64,000 bases of DNA from the NCBI GenBank assembly GCA_024403415.1, contig JAKSRY010000006.1, positions 34,227 to 98,226 on the forward strand, read 5' to 3'. The notes under the pieces are model-generated. The model saw only the letters and a list, made by a program, of their open reading frames with translations. It was not told the origin of the DNA and ran no database searches. Shown in pieces: positions 53,220 to 61,269 of the stretch (positions are counted from its first letter, which is position 1; every line of letters starts with the position of its first letter). Made by a program: the position numbers and the translations under genes. Source of the stretch: Lachnospiraceae bacterium. GTDB taxonomy: Bacteria; Bacillota; Clostridia; Lachnospirales; Lachnospiraceae.

Positions 53220-54425
53220 TCATCTGGCATAAATCTTTTGATAATCTTGAAAATCATCAGGTATTTCTTCTTCAGATGCAACCCAGGCAACCACATTGGC
53301 ATAATCAGCTAATAATATCTGTGCATACCAATACTTCCCAATCATTCCTTTTCCAACGAGTACTATTTTTGCCCCCTGTTCAACTTCATCATACGGAAAC
53401 TGAAAACGCATAATAGCCGTAGTCATTTTAGAACCATATGCTCTGGATGTTTTAAACAGTATTTCTTCTAATGAGTTAGTTGTAATCAATGAGTACCATT
53501 GACCTATTCTATAATCATAAAAATAGTTTTCCGACAAATCTACTGCGCCAAGCATTTCAAAGATTTCATTATTGTACTTGTCATACAACTCTTTGATTTT
53601 AGTCAACTCTACCATCTTGTCGAAATATTCACGCATTAGTCTGAGTGCCATATTAATATAGCTTCTCTTAACTTCATCATAGATTCCATATTCACGCATC
53701 TTAGACACAATAGAATATGTGGCAGCATATGCCGCTTCAGGATGCTTGGTTTGTGAATCACATTGACTTGAACCCGTATTAAATCTGTAATTTACATATA
53801 TTCTGTCAACATACGTTATTCTCTTTGCAAATACCATCGCAAGAGCTGGCAGGTACTGGTCATCAGATATAGGAATTGATTCAAATTTTAAGTCATACTC
53901 CCTAATCAAATCCATCTTATACATCTTATTCCAGGCAATTAAGTCTCCTATCTGGAAAATTTTGTCCGGTATATCTTTATAACAAAAGGGATCATTAGCC
54001 GGTACGTTCTGCAACTCTATTGGTTCATATATTTTAGTCACCCTGCTTTGCTTATCATCAAACCACTGCGCCTTGTAGATAACAACATCCGCATCTTTCT
54101 CCTCTGCTTTATTAACAACATCCTCGACCATATTGGGTTCAAAGAAATCATCACTGTCCAGAAAAAGAATATAATCTCCTGTTGCATTGGATAATCCTAA
54201 GTTTCTGGCAGATGCAGCTCCTTTTCCTTCGTTCTTTTTAGTAAAAATCCTTATTCTACTATCTTTGTCTGCATATTCTTTGAGTATACTTAACGAATTA
54301 TCTGTAGAACCATCATCTACACAAATTATCTCCAACGACTTATATGTTTGATTTATTACAGAATTTAGGCATTGGGATAAATATTTTGATGTATTATATA
54401 CTGGTATAACTATAGAGACTAACAT
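53220..54425 (-). CDS. Family 2 glycosyltransferase with truncated Rossmann-like module (GT2-1)
   Basis: 401 residues. GT-A domain: SIVIPVYNTSKYLSQCLNSV, ICVDDGSTDNSLSIL, GAASARNLGLSNATGDYIL and the DxD-like FLDSDDFFEPNMV. The last 50 residues start the shared module (AKIVLVGKGMIGKYWYAQIL, VVAWVASEEEIPDD) but stop near the middle of it, where the others have about 40 more residues. Donor and acceptor are unknown. It begins 2 bases before the GT2-2 stop and ends 103 bases before the 53117 hairpin. Confidence 0.85.
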   Translation of the reverse strand: MLVSIVIPVYNTSKYLSQCLNSVINQTYKSLEIICVDDGSTDNSLSILKEYADKDSRIRIFTKKNEGKGAASARNLGLSNATGDYILFLDSDDFFEPNMVEDVVNKAEEKDADVVIYKAQWFDDKQSRVTKIYEPIELQNVPANDPFCYKDIPDKIFQIGDLIAWNKMYKMDLIREYDLKFESIPISDDQYLPALAMVFAKRITYVDRIYVNYRFNTGSSQCDSQTKHPEAAYAATYSIVSKMREYGIYDEVKRSYINMALRLMREYFDKMVELTKIKELYDKYNNEIFEMLGAVDLSENYFYDYRIGQWYSLITTNSLEEILFKTSRAYGSKMTTAIMRFQFPYDEVEQGAKIVLVGKGMIGKYWYAQILLADYANVVAWVASEEEIPDDFQDYQKIYAR

Positions 54426-54427
54426 TT

Positions 54428-55801
54428 TTACCCTTTAATTCCTTCTTCGAGAGTCTTTTCTGTAAACGAAATATTTGCTTCATATATATCTTTATAATAT
54501 ATTTTATTGCAATCTATACCTTGATCAATTAAATTTTTTCTTATTTCATCTGCCACTTTTTTATTTGCAACTGCTATCAAAATATAGTCGTATTCCAATT
54601 CTTTCAATTGACTAATTGATTGTACAGGAAAACCAATCTTTTCATAATTCCTATCAACCCATCCTACTACTTCTACATTTTTATTAAATAGTAATTGCAT
54701 ATAATATGTTTTTCCGTAATCACCTGCGCCATATATCACAACCTTATATTTTCCATTAAAATCTGCATATGGAAAATGTATTTCCAGACCATTGAAGATA
54801 TTAATATAATATTTATTATAAGTGAACAAATAATCTAGCACAGGCAGGCTCACTATCTGTTGCATTTTCAACACATTTTCATATACATCTCTTGTATCCG
54901 GCCATTTTTCAGATAATAAAACCGGATATATTTCTGTCTTCAGATATTCATATAATTCACAGAACGATTCTCTTTTCTTTAAGGATCTGAGGTAATATTC
55001 ACAATAATCAACAACTAATTTTATAAAAGATTCTCTTAACTCTTCATATACATCACTATGGATAAGTTCTTCCCTCAATTTCATCACAAACTTAGGTGCA
55101 GATAGTGGACTATTATCCATTTGAGCTGTTTGACCAGTTGGCACATTAGAACGATAATATATGAATTTTTCTCTTATACTGGTAATTCGTTTGGCCAGTA
55201 TCAAAGAAGAATATGAGAAAAAAGCATCGTCAGCATGAAAAACATTTTGAAATAGCAATCCACTTTTCACTACAAATTCTCGCAAATAAAGCTTATTCCA
55301 AGCCCAACCGGAACTAGTTTGAAATATACATTCTTTTATGTCTTTCCATGAAAATACTTCTTTATTTGGAAAGTAATTAAAATCCGTAATTCTATTAGTT
55401 TCACATGATAAAGTTTTTGAAACATCATCATAAATATATCCATCAAAAAATACTATTTCCGCTTCTTCCTGATCTGCTTTTAAGCTCAGTTTTTCCAGCA
55501 TCGTTGATTCAAACCAATCATCCGCATCAAGGAATATAAGATATTTTCCCGATGCATATTTTAATCCCTCATTTCTTGCTGCAGCAGCACCATATCCTTC
55601 ATGCTTTTTCTTTATATACTTAAATCTTTCATCATATGAAATAATATTTTGTATTATTTCACAAGAAGAATCCGTTGAATCATCGTCAACACATATTACT
55701 TCTATTTCTTTTAAGGTCTGATTCAGCAGAGAATCCAAACATTTTTTTAAATATTTTTCACTATTGTATACCGGAACTACAACCGAAACTCTTATATCCA
55801 T
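54428..55801 (-). CDS. Family 2 glycosyltransferase with C-terminal Rossmann-like module (GT2-2)
   Basis: 457 residues from the ATG at 55801 (AGGG 8 bases upstream; a TTG at 55804 would be a minor alternative). GT-A domain: VSVVVPVYNSEKYLKKCLDS, VICVDDDSTDSSCEII, AAAARNEGLKYASGKYLI and FLDADDWFESTMLEKL. The C-terminal module is complete: YKVVIYGAGDYGKTYYMQLL, VEVVGWVDRNYEKIGFPVQS and YDYILIAVANKKVADEIRKN. Related to GT2-1 but not close. Sugars unknown. The 5' neighbour is the broken methyltransferase, 15 bases away. Confidence 0.87.
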   Translation of the reverse strand: MDIRVSVVVPVYNSEKYLKKCLDSLLNQTLKEIEVICVDDDSTDSSCEIIQNIISYDERFKYIKKKHEGYGAAAARNEGLKYASGKYLIFLDADDWFESTMLEKLSLKADQEEAEIVFFDGYIYDDVSKTLSCETNRITDFNYFPNKEVFSWKDIKECIFQTSSGWAWNKLYLREFVVKSGLLFQNVFHADDAFFSYSSLILAKRITSIREKFIYYRSNVPTGQTAQMDNSPLSAPKFVMKLREELIHSDVYEELRESFIKLVVDYCEYYLRSLKKRESFCELYEYLKTEIYPVLLSEKWPDTRDVYENVLKMQQIVSLPVLDYLFTYNKYYINIFNGLEIHFPYADFNGKYKVVIYGAGDYGKTYYMQLLFNKNVEVVGWVDRNYEKIGFPVQSISQLKELEYDYILIAVANKKVADEIRKNLIDQGIDCNKIYYKDIYEANISFTEKTLEEGIKG

Positions 55802-55815
55802 CAATTTATCCCTAT

Positions 55816-56410
55816 CTACTTCTTAATTCCTACAATAACTGATTCCGTTTCCGAAATATTGTAATAACTAGTATTGACTTCTACTTCCTTAACTACTTCT
55901 TCCATGAGCTTTATTGCACTTTGCTTTGTAAAAAAATGAAAATGATCTGTATTTGATAATTCAATATCATCAATTGGAATATGCATTAGCATTTTTCCAC
56001 CCACATTTAGCATCTTTTCAAGATTTTTTAAAACTTCCAACGGATAATGCAAATGTTCAATAACATGAAAAGACATAATTAAATCAAATGAGTAATTAAG
56101 TTTTGAAAACTCTTCAATTGGCAGATTGGAAATATCAACACCCAAACTCTAAAACTTTATGTATTTTATCATTTAGTAGTCCAAATCTTTCCAGTTCACA
56201 AATTCTTCCATTTAACCATTGTGACCATTCTTTACCTTCTTTTACTTCAAGAATACCCTGTCTGTTTTTATCATCTTTCCAATATTTTTTATCATAATAT
56301 TTTTTTAATATTTCGTTAGGAATATATTCTCTATATCCATGCGTACAATTAATACATCTGCGTACTCCGTAACCTAATTCTACATTTTCCGTGCATCCAC
56401 AAATAAACAT
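55816..56410 (-). pseudogene. SAM-dependent methyltransferase broken by an internal deletion
   Basis: Two frames together make one class I methyltransferase. Frame 1 (56410-56135) has an N-terminal Cys cluster (CGC...CINC, zinc-ribbon-like) and runs to KVLEFGC, the start of SAM motif I, then stops. Frame 2 (from 56145) resumes with GVDISNLPIEEFSKL, normal for the acidic end of the second strand, then DLIMSFHVIEHLHYPLEVLK and the rest. About 20 residues that should hold the G-x-G loop are missing and the frame has shifted. Without that loop it cannot bind SAM, so it is probably inactive. A sequencing or assembly error would give a one-base change, not a loss of this size. Confidence 0.8.
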
Positions 56411-56451
56411 CGCTAAATAGTAATTCTAACCCCAAATAATTGTGTTTATTT

Positions 56452-57564
56452 CTACAGAAACCTTAAAAATGACTTTATATCAAATAGTGCACTCTCTTCA
56501 AAAAGCTTTTCATCAGAATTATCCAATATTTCTTTAAAAAATAAATCTCCAACTTCTGTTACAAGTTTCTCTCCTACACAGGAAGCCGTGTCCATATTAA
56601 ATTCGTAATACATTTCATCTATACCACTTATATACCAGACTTTGCTACCTTCAACTCCATATGCCATCACTCTGTCATAGCTAATCCTTGAATCCAATAT
56701 CCCCTGCAAACCTATTGATTCCTCTCTCAAACATATAATGTTTCCTTCATCTTTGAGTATCATAAAAAAATTAGAATTTGTAGGGATTAAAAGATATCCT
56801 GAACTTATTTTAACTATGCTCTGAAAAGGAATATTTGCACAGTTATAGTCTGATGGATAGTCATATATTTCTGTGCATTCTTTCTTTTTTCTATCATACA
56901 TAGCTACTGCTCCATGCCTTCTTGGAGTTAATATAATACGATCCTCAGTAACACCTATTCCGTTAAATCCAATTCCGCTAAAAGGGATTGGTAAGATATA
57001 ATGAGAATGATTATTTAAATTATATACCAAAACAGAATTACTATTACCTATCGAGCAATACACATGATTTTCATATTGATTTACACCTGTTATTAATGCA
57101 TCATCATTTTGTCGTATTTTACACAAATTCTCTACAACATCGGTATCATATGTTACTTCAAGAGTTTCCATATCTATAATAACCAATGCAGGATAAAAAT
57201 GAGGAAATATATACATATACTGCCCATTTACAAATGAACGTGCAAATTTACCCGGCTTTAAATTTATGGCATCAGTGTCAAAATCTATTTCAGGTGCTAT
57301 CTTTATATTCGTAAGTTCGCATGTCTCTCGATCATAAATCCATATCTTGGTTCCCCAAAATGGTATCAAAAAAAACTTGGATTTATACTTTTCAATCGCA
57401 AAGAATGTTCTATGTTGAAAGAAATTACTTCCAGGAATTCTTGCCAGCATGGTTATTTCTCTATTTTCCAATGACATTTCATACAGAGCATTGTGATTAA
57501 AAGCCGGAAATATTATTTTCCCATTTTCCTCTATATACTTTTCAAATGTTATTTTGATATTCAT
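56452..57564 (-). CDS. Beta-propeller-like protein of unknown function
   Basis: 370 residues. No known family is recognised, but similar units recur: KIWIYDRETCELTNIKI, LVIIDMETLEVTYDTDVV, VLVYNLNNHSHYILPIPF, VAMYDRKKKECTEIYDYP and KVWYISGIDEMYYEFNMD. Their spacing of about 45-60 residues and the hydrophobic-Tyr-Asp pattern fit blades of a six- or seven-blade propeller (kelch or WD-like). No signal peptide, so cytoplasmic. It may bind a glycan intermediate or scaffold the other enzymes (inference). AAGGATT precedes the ATG. Confidence 0.55.
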   Translation of the reverse strand: MNIKITFEKYIEENGKIIFPAFNHNALYEMSLENREITMLARIPGSNFFQHRTFFAIEKYKSKFFLIPFWGTKIWIYDRETCELTNIKIAPEIDFDTDAINLKPGKFARSFVNGQYMYIFPHFYPALVIIDMETLEVTYDTDVVENLCKIRQNDDALITGVNQYENHVYCSIGNSNSVLVYNLNNHSHYILPIPFSGIGFNGIGVTEDRIILTPRRHGAVAMYDRKKKECTEIYDYPSDYNCANIPFQSIVKISSGYLLIPTNSNFFMILKDEGNIICLREESIGLQGILDSRISYDRVMAYGVEGSKVWYISGIDEMYYEFNMDTASCVGEKLVTEVGDLFFKEILDNSDEKLFEESALFDIKSFLRFL

Positions 57565-57587
57565 AATAATAGTTGAATCCTTATATA

Positions 57588-58799
57588 CTATAGTCTGTCA
57601 TAAACCCACATTGTTTTATCTTTAGGAACACCCAGTTCAACTGCTTTTCTACGTATTTCATAAAATAATTCTCTGGATTTGACAGCAATTATTAATTTTT
57701 GAAATTCATAGTCTTTTAGATATTCCGGATTATAAACATTATCATTATTAATATTACTATCGACCCATACCATAACTTTTGATTTCATGCCGCTCCGATG
57801 AATGGAATTTATAAGCAATTTACCAATATGTCCAGCTCCCCATATAGCAATATTCTCATATTTGTCAAATATGATAGAATCAATCTCTGTCAGTTCATAT
57901 TCCGCAGATTCATTCGCTATCCGATTCATATGCTTATAGTAAATCCATTTATGTTTATAATCCTTAAGATTACTAACCAATACACCAATAAATTCACTCA
58001 CAAATTCTTCATCATAATATTTATTCATAAATGCTCTTAGGCTAATATCTATATCATCAATGCTAATACCCAGTGGGTCTTCATTATTCGAATAACTAAA
58101 TGTTGCTCCTGTTATAGGTTGCATTGCAATGTCAATTAAGTCACGGAAGACTTCATCCTTATTTCTTTCAAGACTAAGTATTCCCATGTATTCAGTCCCG
58201 TGCATCTCTCCTTCAGAATCAACATAATAGTTTAGTCTCTTTTTTCCCATCCACCCTGTATAGAAATAACAAGCACCTAACTCAGATGTGACCCCATATA
58301 TTTCCACATCATGTAAAATTACAATTCCATCTTTTCTCATAAATGGATATAACATTATAAAATCTATTAATGCACCTGGATGTGCATGCATTCCATCAAT
58401 AAATACCATATCTATTTTTTTATCTTTTATTATATCTTCTATATCAGAAGCCGTTTTACCAGTATAAAAACTCCAATGTTTAAGTTCGTTATTACTGCAT
58501 CCTTCATATGCAGCATGGCCATAATACTCACCTGTAGCTTTTTCTATTCCATATAATATAAAGTCACTTCTATCAGATCCGGCTTTAAGCATGTACATAC
58601 TTGTCATTCCGGAAGACACACCTACTTCAACAACAGTGTTAATTCTGCCTCCATCCTGAAAAATATGATTTTTTATTAAACTCATTAAACAGCCTATCTG
58701 AGATGGTGTAGCGCAAGTTATATCTTTTTGCGTCATATAATCATAATCAACACTTTCAAAAAGCTTTCTTCCCTCTACTTCGTGATATGTACTAATCAT
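57588..58799 (-). CDS. Class I SAM methyltransferase with C-terminal Rossmann-like module
   Basis: 403 residues. The first 300 form a methyltransferase of the Methyltransf_24/CmcI-like kind: VVEVGVSSGMTSMYMLKAG (motif I), IDMVFIDGMHAHPGALIDF and GIVILHDVEIYGVTSELGA. The last 90 are the module shared across the locus: ENIAIWGAGHIGKLLINSIH, SKVMVWVDSNINNDN and QKLIIAVKSRELFYEIRRK. Such enzymes can methylate sugars or small molecules. AGGAG is 7 bases before the ATG. It is 55 bases after radical SAM paralog 2. Confidence 0.82.
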   Translation of the reverse strand: MISTYHEVEGRKLFESVDYDYMTQKDITCATPSQIGCLMSLIKNHIFQDGGRINTVVEVGVSSGMTSMYMLKAGSDRSDFILYGIEKATGEYYGHAAYEGCSNNELKHWSFYTGKTASDIEDIIKDKKIDMVFIDGMHAHPGALIDFIMLYPFMRKDGIVILHDVEIYGVTSELGACYFYTGWMGKKRLNYYVDSEGEMHGTEYMGILSLERNKDEVFRDLIDIAMQPITGATFSYSNNEDPLGISIDDIDISLRAFMNKYYDEEFVSEFIGVLVSNLKDYKHKWIYYKHMNRIANESAEYELTEIDSIIFDKYENIAIWGAGHIGKLLINSIHRSGMKSKVMVWVDSNINNDNVYNPEYLKDYEFQKLIIAVKSRELFYEIRRKAVELGVPKDKTMWVYDRL

Positions 58800-58854
58800 A
58801 TATATTCTCCTGTAATTCTATTTATCTCTTTCTCCAACAAAACGTTAAAATTGC

Positions 58855-60381
58855 TTAATTCGTATAGCAAGCATCTATCCACTTTACAGAACTCTCACTG
58901 ATTCCTTCTGCCACAAGTTCTTTTTTAATTTCTTCAAAAATATCTTTTTTTTCAATTGCGACAAATATTAAATCATGATCAATATTTTTTATTTCTTCAG
59001 GATTTACAATTGGGTATCCCATCTCTTTATATTTTTTATCCGACCATGCTACAATCTGCTTGAGCTTATTCTTATTAATGAACCAACTCATCAATTCTTT
59101 ACCCCTGCGTCCTGCACCATATATTACAATTTTCTTTTCTTCTTCTAACTGAATTAGATTTTCATTAAGTACATTAACCTTCAAATCAGATATATTTATT
59201 ATTTTATCCACAGGATAGATTCTCCATAAGGATTTATCCAGGATTTCACCATTTATAATAATATCTCTTAATGCCCTTGATCTGACATTAAATACAAGCG
59301 TTTCACCAAATACATACAGGCAACCGGGATTAAGAATATATTCACTCAAAATTTTTTCTACTTTTGCAAGTTTTTCTTTGTCTTGATCTACCAAAATCCA
59401 ATCTTTTGCATCATTTACAATAGAATTTATCTCTTCCCAATTCGAATGTAAAAAAGATTTAGGATATAAATTTCTATTCTCCTTAGTTGTTCGTTGGTTA
59501 TTACCAAGATCCATGTAATCATTCTCACCAATAAATGTATGATACTTTGTTTTATCATATTCTTGTGGATTATGAACTACACACATTCCGCGCTTTGCCT
59601 TAGGACTACCTATTTCCATTAGTTTTTCGTACATTTCCGGGGTAACATCGTCATGTCCATCATTTGAAATTCTCTTTGGAACATCCAAACAGCCTGAACA
59701 CATCTCACACCAGTGAAGCTGATCCTTAAAACCACTTATATCCCTTTTCCACCATCCTTTTTCAATTGGCCACCCCCCCGGTCCATCAAACAGCATATCT
59801 AGTGCCCCTGCCACTTCACAGAAAAAAGCTCCTTTCGGGGTAATTGTTGCTGACCAGGTATTTTGTATCCAACAGGCATCTCTTTTCTCTATCCATTCCT
59901 CATCACTAATACCAAGCTCTTTTCTTGGCATTAACAATGCCTGATGCATGCATGTATTATTATGATCGTTTAAAAGTTGAGTTCTAAAAGTATCATTTAT
60001 AACCTCGAAATTTTTATAATATCCATTTGAAAGAGAAGACCAGAGACCAACTCTTGAATCTAAATTAAACAGATTGTTATCAATATATTCCTGCATATCA
60101 TATATTGGTTTTCTTGCCATCTGTACATTTTGACCAATTCGTTTTTCTCTTATGTAATCCACAAATTTTTCAAATTCAGGGTGAAGAGTTGGTTCACCTC
60201 CTATCAACCCAACAATACCCTCATAATCTTCCAACGAATCGACTGCTTTACAAAACGTTTCATAATTCATAAAAAATGTACTCTTGTGATGACCACAAAA
60301 ACGAGTACAATTAGAACATATATTTCCACATGCGTTCGTGATATCTATCTGTATTTTACTCATATCTTTAGGTGATCTCAT
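58855..60381 (-). CDS. Radical SAM protein with C-terminal Rossmann-like module (paralog 2)
   Basis: 508 residues, first gene of the locus, paralogous to 51461-53074. Motif ITNACGNICSNCTRFCGHH (C-x3-C-x2-C), then CWIQNTWSATITPKGAFFC and LHWCEMCSGCLD for a possible second cluster. The conserved block FFCEVAGALDMLFDGPGG is nearly identical in both. A middle segment (DAKDWILVDQDKEKLAKVEK and ILNPGCLYVFG) recalls the end of a GT-A domain and is also in paralog 1. The last 95 residues hold the module (KKIVIYGAGRRGKELMSWFI, LKQIVAWSDKKYKEMGYPIV, DLIFVAIEKKDIFEEIKKEL). AGGAGG is 5 bases before the ATG. Reaction and substrate unknown. Confidence 0.83.
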   Translation of the reverse strand: MRSPKDMSKIQIDITNACGNICSNCTRFCGHHKSTFFMNYETFCKAVDSLEDYEGIVGLIGGEPTLHPEFEKFVDYIREKRIGQNVQMARKPIYDMQEYIDNNLFNLDSRVGLWSSLSNGYYKNFEVINDTFRTQLLNDHNNTCMHQALLMPRKELGISDEEWIEKRDACWIQNTWSATITPKGAFFCEVAGALDMLFDGPGGWPIEKGWWKRDISGFKDQLHWCEMCSGCLDVPKRISNDGHDDVTPEMYEKLMEIGSPKAKRGMCVVHNPQEYDKTKYHTFIGENDYMDLGNNQRTTKENRNLYPKSFLHSNWEEINSIVNDAKDWILVDQDKEKLAKVEKILSEYILNPGCLYVFGETLVFNVRSRALRDIIINGEILDKSLWRIYPVDKIINISDLKVNVLNENLIQLEEEKKIVIYGAGRRGKELMSWFINKNKLKQIVAWSDKKYKEMGYPIVNPEEIKNIDHDLIFVAIEKKDIFEEIKKELVAEGISESSVKWIDACYTN

Positions 60382-60438
60382 ATCATCCTCCTATCAAATG
60401 AAAATCTTAATTATCCTCAAAACTACAATATAATAGAT

Positions 60439-60446
60439 TTATCGGC
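60439..60446 (-). promoter_or_regulatory. Sigma-28-type -10 (GCCGATAA) upstream of the glycan locus
   Basis: A perfect match to the flagellar sigma -10, on the correct strand, 58 bases before the first radical SAM gene. The nearest TAAA is 12 bases upstream; the known spacing is about 15. A competing TATAAT (sigma-A) -10 lies just further upstream (near 60467). Which is used cannot be told from sequence. Confidence 0.35.
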
Positions 60447-60577
60447 CTGATTCTTCTTTTTAATAATATTATATCCGGAAAATAATACTATTATCTTAAA
60501 TGTATTTTTAAGTTCTACTTCAACTTTTCCAGGGGGAGCTTATGTAGCTTTGACAACAAAATGTAAGTTAACAAAAA

Positions 60578-60609
60578 CCAGACTGAATAGAATATATCCA
60601 TCAGTCTGG
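60578..60609 (-). terminator. Terminator downstream of the transposase-like remnant
   Basis: CCAGACTGA (60578-60586) and TCAGTCTGG (60601-60609), 9 perfect pairs, 14-base loop, followed on the minus strand by TTTTTG. It insulates the glycan locus from upstream transcription. Confidence 0.8.
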
Positions 60610-60650
60610 CTTATCGGTTTTTAATCTCAGTATTCATTTTTAATCTACTT

Positions 60651-60885
60651 TTATTCCTGTTCCATCAGTTCTCGAAACTCTTCTTCCGATATCCCTAATC
60701 GTTTTGCTGCACTTAGTACTTCAATTTCACCATCTTTTACCAGGGCAATAAGAAGTTCTACTTTTCCACGTTCTTCTCCTATGGCTATTCCTTCTCTTCT
60801 GGCGTCAATTTCAAACAAACTTCTTCTCATGTATTCAGCTCTCCATTCTTTATTATATCTTGCAGCCTTTAATCTTAATTATCTG
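60651..60885 (-). pseudogene. C-terminal remnant of a PD-(D/E)XK transposase/Rpn-type nuclease
   Basis: The minus strand reads LRLKAARYNKEWRAEYMRRS, then RREGIAIGEERGKVELLIAL and ends ISEEEFRELMEQE. The basic-then-Gly/Glu-rich tail is typical of the C-terminal end of the Rpn/PD-(D/E)XK transposase-like proteins common in gut Clostridia. A stop codon closes the frame upstream and no nuclease domain remains in frame. Only about 70 residues are left. Confidence 0.55.
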
Positions 60886-61079
60886 TTCAGGATAATATTT
60901 CATCCTGATCTAATTCGCTCTCCTGCCTTAAACATTTTGTTAAAAGCAGGGATTTTCATATAAGAATTATTAGATAATAAGATTTCATGAATATATCAGA
61001 AGAATAATAAAAGAAACTATTAATCACTCTGACATCCATAAATAAGAATTAAAGAAAATATGCTTTTTCTTCATACATA

Positions 61080-61136
61080 ATAAAACAGACATCAAAGTCA
61101 ATGCATTCATCACATTTTCTCTGATGTCCGTTTTAT
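61080..61136. repeat. Inverted repeat, possible terminator after the EamA gene
   Basis: ATAAAACAGACATCA (61080-61094) and TGATGTCCGTTTTAT (61122-61136) pair except for one position, with a 27-base loop. It lies 134 bases after the EamA stop codon on the minus strand, and T-rich ends make it a possible bidirectional terminator or a small mobile repeat. Confidence 0.45.
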
Positions 61137-61269
61137 CAATATACATATTGCACAACACTACATATAGTATAGATTGTTAAATATACTACAAAATATTGAA
61201 AATATAGTCAAAAACAAAGAAATTGTATCTATTTCTCACACAATTATTTCGTCACCATGCCGAAACATT

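Larger units (their letters stand above)
60382..61269. other. Long intergenic region between glycan locus and transporter
   Basis: 888 bases. It holds the GCCGATAA motif (60439-60446), a terminator (60578-60609), a decayed transposase/nuclease end (60651-60885) and a 15-base inverted repeat (61080-61136). Nothing coding is supported in 60886-61079 or 61137-61269, which are AT-rich. No intact insertion sequence or integrase is present. Confidence 0.7.

Noticed and set aside
51461-60381. RiPP (modified peptide) cluster, because of two radical SAM genes
   Set aside because: No short precursor gene or RRE domain is visible, and glycosyltransferases dominate. Not formally excluded.
60781-60963. 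60-codon plus-strand frame in the intergenic region
   Set aside because: It is antisense to the transposase-like remnant and has no signal.
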